A stretch of DNA of 9,406 bases from Treponema sp. (lineage in GTDB: Bacteria > Spirochaetota > Spirochaetia > Treponematales > Breznakiellaceae): the NCBI GenBank assembly GCA_031263435.1, contig JAISFT010000188.1, positions 1 to 9,406 on the forward strand. Reading direction: 5' to 3'. Shown one piece after another: positions 6,775 to 9,406 of this stretch; position 1 is the stretch's first letter; the number at the start of each line of letters is the position of its first letter. Position numbers and translations under genes: made by a program. The notes beneath the pieces were generated by a model. The model did no database searches. It was not told the DNA's origin and saw only the letters and a list, made by a program, of their open reading frames with translations.

Positions 6775-6823
6775 GGGCGCATCCCCGCCTGCGGCGGGGA
6801 CCGGGCTTTCCGCTTCAATTCCT
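6775..6823. repeat. Dispersed GC-rich motif, copy A (GGGCGCATCCCC type)
   Basis: Begins GGGCGCATCCCC, contains a 7-bp hairpin CCCCGCC-TGC-GGCGGGG (6783-6799), and ends CTTTCCGCTTCAATTCCT. The same beginning, the CCTGCGGCG centre, GGCTTTCC and the CAATCCC tail recur at 7417-7523, and the tail alone at 7058-7080. It stops where the inverted-repeat element at 6825 begins. Confidence 0.6.
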
Positions 6824-6824
6824 C

Positions 6825-7050
6825 GACCCCCGGCCAAACTTGACCTGAACCCTATACCTCAGCATCCCCCCGGTATAAAGACTGATCTACGCATGCGTGT
6901 CTTGCGAGGCCAGGCCCAGGCCGGGAGAATATTTGGAATTCCCTGCCGGAGCGTATTGAAAATAGCGAAGGCAGATTCTACAAGCATTCTCCCGGCCTGG
7001 GCCTGGCCTCGCAAGACACATATGGGATAGGTTAAGTTTGGCCGGGGGTC
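6825..7050. repeat. Copy 2 of the nested inverted-repeat element, with 33-bp perfect inner palindrome
   Basis: Outer arms are 6825-6846 and 7029-7050 (22 bases, 1 mismatch; start GACCCCCGGCC, both containing the family sequence AAACTTrACC). Inner arms are 6898-6930 and 6986-7018: 33 bases, perfectly complementary, extendable to 39 with two mismatches. The loop is the conserved core. Perfect inner arms suggest recent insertion, ongoing gene conversion or selection for the fold. No protein is encoded. No T-run follows, so it is not a standard terminator. It separates the rex promoter from the transferred ATPase/Toprim pair. Confidence 0.8.
6932..6985. repeat. Conserved 54-base core, copy 2
   Basis: Identical to 510-563 at 52 of 54 bases and placed exactly in the loop of the 33-bp palindrome. 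CTGCC (6943-6947) and GGCAG (6970-6974) can form the same small stem. The outer arms differ in length and sequence between copies while this loop is kept, which points to the loop as the functional part. Confidence 0.75.
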
Positions 7051-7084
7051 TGCGGTATTTCCGCTTCAATCCCTTGCGCTTCCC
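7051..7084. repeat. Dispersed motif tail, copy B
   Basis: TTTCCGCTTCAATCCCT (7058-7074) repeats 6807-6823 at 16 of 17 bases and continues TGCGC as in copy C (7516-7522). With copy A it flanks the inverted-repeat element as an imperfect direct repeat, as if the element had landed within or beside such a motif. Confidence 0.55.
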
Positions 7085-7098
7085 TGTGTGATGTTTTA

Positions 7099-7335
7099 TT
7101 GCCAGGAAAAAATTCATACATACCAGGCAAGAAAGAACAGGCCGTCATTGCCGGAGTATCCAAACGCAACACCGATTATTTTGAGAAGGAAGCGGAGAAA
7201 CCGGACGGCAGGGCCGAAGACCTGAAACCCGGCCTCGAAAGGGAAATTTCAGACACAATGTCCGCAGACATAGACAAGCTGATAAAAGAAACCCGCCGCC
7301 TCTCATTCGCCGCCTTGACCTTGAGGAAAAATTGA
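7099..7335 (+). CDS. Doubtful small hypothetical protein
   Basis: A 78-residue frame from a TTG, rich in Lys and Glu, with a predicted helix near the end (SADIDKLIKETRRLS). Codon choice (GCC, GAC, GAA, CGC) resembles the chromosomal genes rather than the AT-rich pair downstream. There is no Shine-Dalgarno sequence, no ATG, and no family I recognise. The frame stays open leftwards to 7036 through motif copy B. It may be the remnant of a longer gene broken by the repeat insertion, or not a gene at all. Confidence 0.25.
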   Translation: MPGKNSYIPGKKEQAVIAGVSKRNTDYFEKEAEKPDGRAEDLKPGLEREISDTMSADIDKLIKETRRLSFAALTLRKN

Positions 7336-7416
7336 AGGCAGGGTATACTAAGCAAGTATTATTCGAGATCAAATGGAGACTGAGGTGATGACCGGGTCTG
7401 TCAATACTATGAATTT

Positions 7417-7523
7417 GGGCGCATCCCCTCCGCGCCTGCGGCGCTCCGGGAATCAGGCTTTCCGGGGCCGGAGCGTGGTTGCTTTCGCTCTTCTGGGGTG
7501 GCACCCCTCCAATCCCTTGCGCC
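7417..7523. repeat. Dispersed GC-rich motif, copy C (long form)
   Basis: Shares GGGCGCATCCCC, CCTGCGGCG, GGCTTTCC and CAATCCCTTGCGC with copy A and copy B, but carries an extra stretch of about 45 bases (7463-7507) between the TTTCCG and CAATCCC parts. GCGCC-TGC-GGCGC forms a small hairpin. It lies inside an open frame from ATG 7388 to TGA 7546 (52 codons), whose leader GAGG is too close to be a convincing ribosome site, so I do not call a gene. Motif ends about 50 bases before the ATPase start. The rest of 7336-7573 shows no other feature. Confidence 0.55.
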
Positions 7524-7576
7524 GGGGGTGGCGGTGGAACCGGTGAAGAACCAAATATTTATAATGGAGTTTAATG

Positions 7577-8704
7577 ATGAAACTTTTGAAATATGAATCA
7601 ATATCCCCCGCAGAAAATGATTTTAATTTTGATGCTACATGTTTTGAAAGAGTCAATCTTTTGGTGGGCGATTCCGGAACCGGTAAGACAAGATTTCTAA
7701 ATGCAATTGTAAACTTTTTTAAACAATTGACTTCCAACAGGGTTTCTTTTATCGGTAAATGGAATATCATATTTGAAAGTGATGGAAAAATTTATACTTA
7801 TAAACTAAGTGTCATTCAGAGTGTAAAATCTCCACGGGAAAAAACAATAGAATATGAGGAATTGGCAACAGGTACAGAGCCTATTTTTATCAGGAATGAT
7901 GGAAAAATTACGTGGAACAATATGGAGATACCGCGTTTGAGTTCCGATCAAAGCTGTTTTTCCCTATTGGAAGATGATATCATTACGCCAATCTATATAA
8001 ACATGAAAAAAATAATTGCCAGAAGATTTTCCGGCAACGAACTTGCAAATAATTTTCAATTGGGAACGGTCATTTCAAACAGCCCAAATAATCCGGTCCC
8101 GACTCATATTAAAAAACTGGGCGACTTGGCGGTCGAACCTATTGATTTTCATAATAAAATGTATATTCTGCAAAAGATGATGCCTCAAGGCTACGACAAG
8201 GTGATTGCACTTATAAAAACCGCTTTTCCGTTTATACAGGATGCGGGCGTTCAGGACGTCATGAAAGTCTTGCCAAACTTTCAGGGAGCCCTAAATACCC
8301 ATGTTTTTTGTATTCGTGAACGCAATATTGAAAAATGGATAGCGACAAATGATATATCATCGGGAATGCAAAAAATTTTTCTGTTGATACTTGATACTTT
8401 TTTATTACAGGATGCCGGGATTCTGCTTATTGATGAATATGAAAATTCTCTTGGCGTAAGCGCCATAAATTTTCTGCCCGACTTGATCGAAACCATCAGC
8501 CAAAATTGTCAGTTTATCATAACCAGCCACCATCCTTATATAATCAATAATATTCCCATTGAATCGTGGAAAGTTTTTCACAGGGATGGTACCAGTGTGC
8601 ATATTACCGATGGTGCCATATTAAAAGAAAAATACGCAAAATCACGGCAAGACCATTTTATACAATTAATAAATGACCCTTTGTACAATGGGGGAATTGG
8701 TTGA
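7577..8704 (+). CDS. ABC/AAA-type ATPase, likely anti-phage defence component
   Basis: A cytoplasmic 375-residue ATPase of the AAA_15/AAA_21 (OLD/RecF-like) type. Seen: Walker A GDSGTGKT (31-38), a signature-like SSGMQ (261-265), Walker B ILLIDEYE (282-289) and a switch histidine in ITSHHP (316-321). Between Walker A and the signature is about 220 residues of unassigned beta/helical insert, usual for this group. Two ATGs lie in tandem (7574, 7577). GGAG at 7566-7569 is spaced 7 bases from 7577, which I prefer. The stop overlaps the next gene's start in TTGA, so the two are translationally coupled. The gene is far more AT-rich than those to the left, consistent with horizontal transfer. ATPases of this type pair with Toprim or other nucleases in RloAB, AbiL, PARIS and Septu systems. 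Which one, if any, cannot be decided here. Confidence 0.85.
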   Translation: MKLLKYESISPAENDFNFDATCFERVNLLVGDSGTGKTRFLNAIVNFFKQLTSNRVSFIGKWNIIFESDGKIYTYKLSVIQSVKSPREKTIEYEELATGTEPIFIRNDGKITWNNMEIPRLSSDQSCFSLLEDDIITPIYINMKKIIARRFSGNELANNFQLGTVISNSPNNPVPTHIKKLGDLAVEPIDFHNKMYILQKMMPQGYDKVIALIKTAFPFIQDAGVQDVMKVLPNFQGALNTHVFCIRERNIEKWIATNDISSGMQKIFLLILDTFLLQDAGILLIDEYENSLGVSAINFLPDLIETISQNCQFIITSHHPYIINNIPIESWKVFHRDGTSVHITDGAILKEKYAKSRQDHFIQLINDPLYNGGIG

Positions 8705-9378
8705 GGTATTATATCGTTGTTGAAGGAGCATCCGGCGAAGCTAAAGTGTATCCAAAATGGATACAGTATACAAATAGCCAATTAACTCAAATATACAATT
8801 TAAATGATGACCGGGATAATGTGTTTTATTTAATATCCGGTAACGGGTATCCAAATTATCTCAGTATTATTGAAAATGCCATAGAAGATGTAAACAACTT
8901 AAAGAACTTTGATCTTCTGGTTGTCGCCGTTGATTCGGAGGACAAAACATACCAGGAGAAATATAATGAAATTAAAGAAGCTATTGATGATAAATTAATT
9001 TATGCCGAATTCGGAATAATTATTCAGCATTTTTGTCTCGAAACATGGGCATTGGGGAACAGGATTGCCTGTCGTAAAAATACAACAGACACAATGCTCC
9101 TGGAATATAAAAAAGTATATAATGTTAGAATTCATGATCCGGAATTGTTGCCTTCTTATAACGATATGAATAGATCGCAGTTTGCTTTCAGATATTTGAG
9201 GTGCATGATTAATGACTGGTATCCTCGTGCTTCATACACCAAATCGAACCCTGAAATATTGTTTAACGAGGACTATTTTATACAGATAAAAAAACGATCA
9301 GAAGAAACGAATCATATTCAATCTTTCAGGAAATTTATCGACACCTTCACAGGAAACATACAGGTTCATAATGCATTT
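8701..9378 (+). CDS. Toprim/RloB-like protein, partner of the ATPase, C-terminus missing
   Basis: Starts at TTG 8701 after a G-rich ribosome site (GGGGGA), overlapping the ATPase stop by 4 bases. 226 codons are readable before the poly-G tail and no stop is reached. Seen: MRYYIVVEGASGE (1-13), in which a hydrophobic strand leads to Glu8-Gly9; FDLLVVAVDSED (70-81), a strand ending in acidic residues Asp78/Glu80/Asp81; and IIIQHFCLETWALGNR (106-121). The order strand-EG, strand-DxE/D, then F-x-E-x-W matches the layout of RloB/DUF4276-type Toprim proteins (VCEG, FDRD, FExWLL). This similarity is by eye, so nuclease function is inferred. Gene order and coupling with the ATPase support a shared role, probably defence. 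Base composition is AT-rich like its partner. The real C-terminus is unknown. Confidence 0.7.
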
Positions 9379-9406
9379 GGGGGGGGGGGGGGGGGGGGGG
9401 GGGGGG
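9379..9406. other. Terminal run of 28 G, probable artefact
   Basis: The window ends with 28 consecutive G in an otherwise AT-rich gene. Two-colour Illumina chemistry yields poly-G when signal is lost, and contig ends built from such reads look like this. A true phase-variable G tract is possible, since treponemes do use poly-G tracts, but those are usually shorter and lie inside a contig. Confidence 0.8.

Noticed and set aside
6887..7117. Minus-strand 76-codon frame across the palindrome
   Set aside because: It arises from reading the inverted-repeat element; no start signal and no counterpart in copy 1.
4714..7353. Shared 11-mer GTATACTAAGC at 4714-4724 and 7343-7353
   Set aside because: The surrounding sequence is unrelated, so chance similarity is the simplest explanation.
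450..7523. CRISPR array
   Set aside because: The repeats are inverted, long and irregularly spaced, with no series of short direct repeats and unique spacers, and no cas genes.
7560..7565. TATAAT as -10 box for the ATPase gene
   Set aside because: No -35 hexamer lies 16-18 bases upstream and the start would fall on the coding start; it overlaps the ribosome-site region.

Overview
The window looks like chromosomal DNA of a spirochaete, most plausibly a host-associated Treponema. That is an inference: I recognised the style of the lone peptide-binding protein and of the PD-(D/E)XK-like gene at the left edge, but had no database to test it. Positions 1 to about 7,100 are GC-rich with strongly GC-ending codons. 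From about 7,560 to the right end the sequence is clearly AT-rich, so the right end probably came in by transfer.

Layout. 1-327 (minus): 5' part of a PD-(D/E)XK-like nuclease-family gene cut by the window edge. 328-792: non-coding, packed with inverted repeats, including one copy of a repeat family (450-705) and a candidate promoter. 793-2415 (plus): exported peptide-type ABC substrate-binding protein with no permease genes beside it. 2416-2521: nested hairpins between convergent genes. 6670-2521 (minus): a compact cluster in transcription order rex, serC, serA, membrane-anchored lytic transglycosylase. It is led by a near-consensus sigma70 promoter and a perfect 18-bp Rex operator. 6771-7573: a mosaic of repeats, holding a second copy of the repeat family with a 33-bp perfect inner palindrome, and one doubtful small ORF. 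7577-9378 (plus): an AT-rich, translationally coupled pair, an ABC/AAA-type ATPase followed by a partial Toprim/RloB-like protein. The last 28 bases are all G and are probably an assembly or sequencing artefact.

How the parts work together. Rex senses the NADH/NAD+ ratio and very likely represses its own operon. The operon carries two of the three steps of serine synthesis from 3-phosphoglycerate, including the NAD-dependent one, so serine synthesis may be tied to redox state. The lytic transglycosylase overlaps the end of serA and is probably co-translated with it.

The two most interesting items are: (1) the ATPase plus Toprim-like pair, whose architecture recalls RloA/RloB, AbiL and PARIS anti-phage systems but which I cannot place in a named type; and (2) the repeat family at 450-705 and 6825-7050, whose core occurs three times with a compensatory base-pair change in a short stem, which suggests a selected structured RNA or hairpin DNA element.
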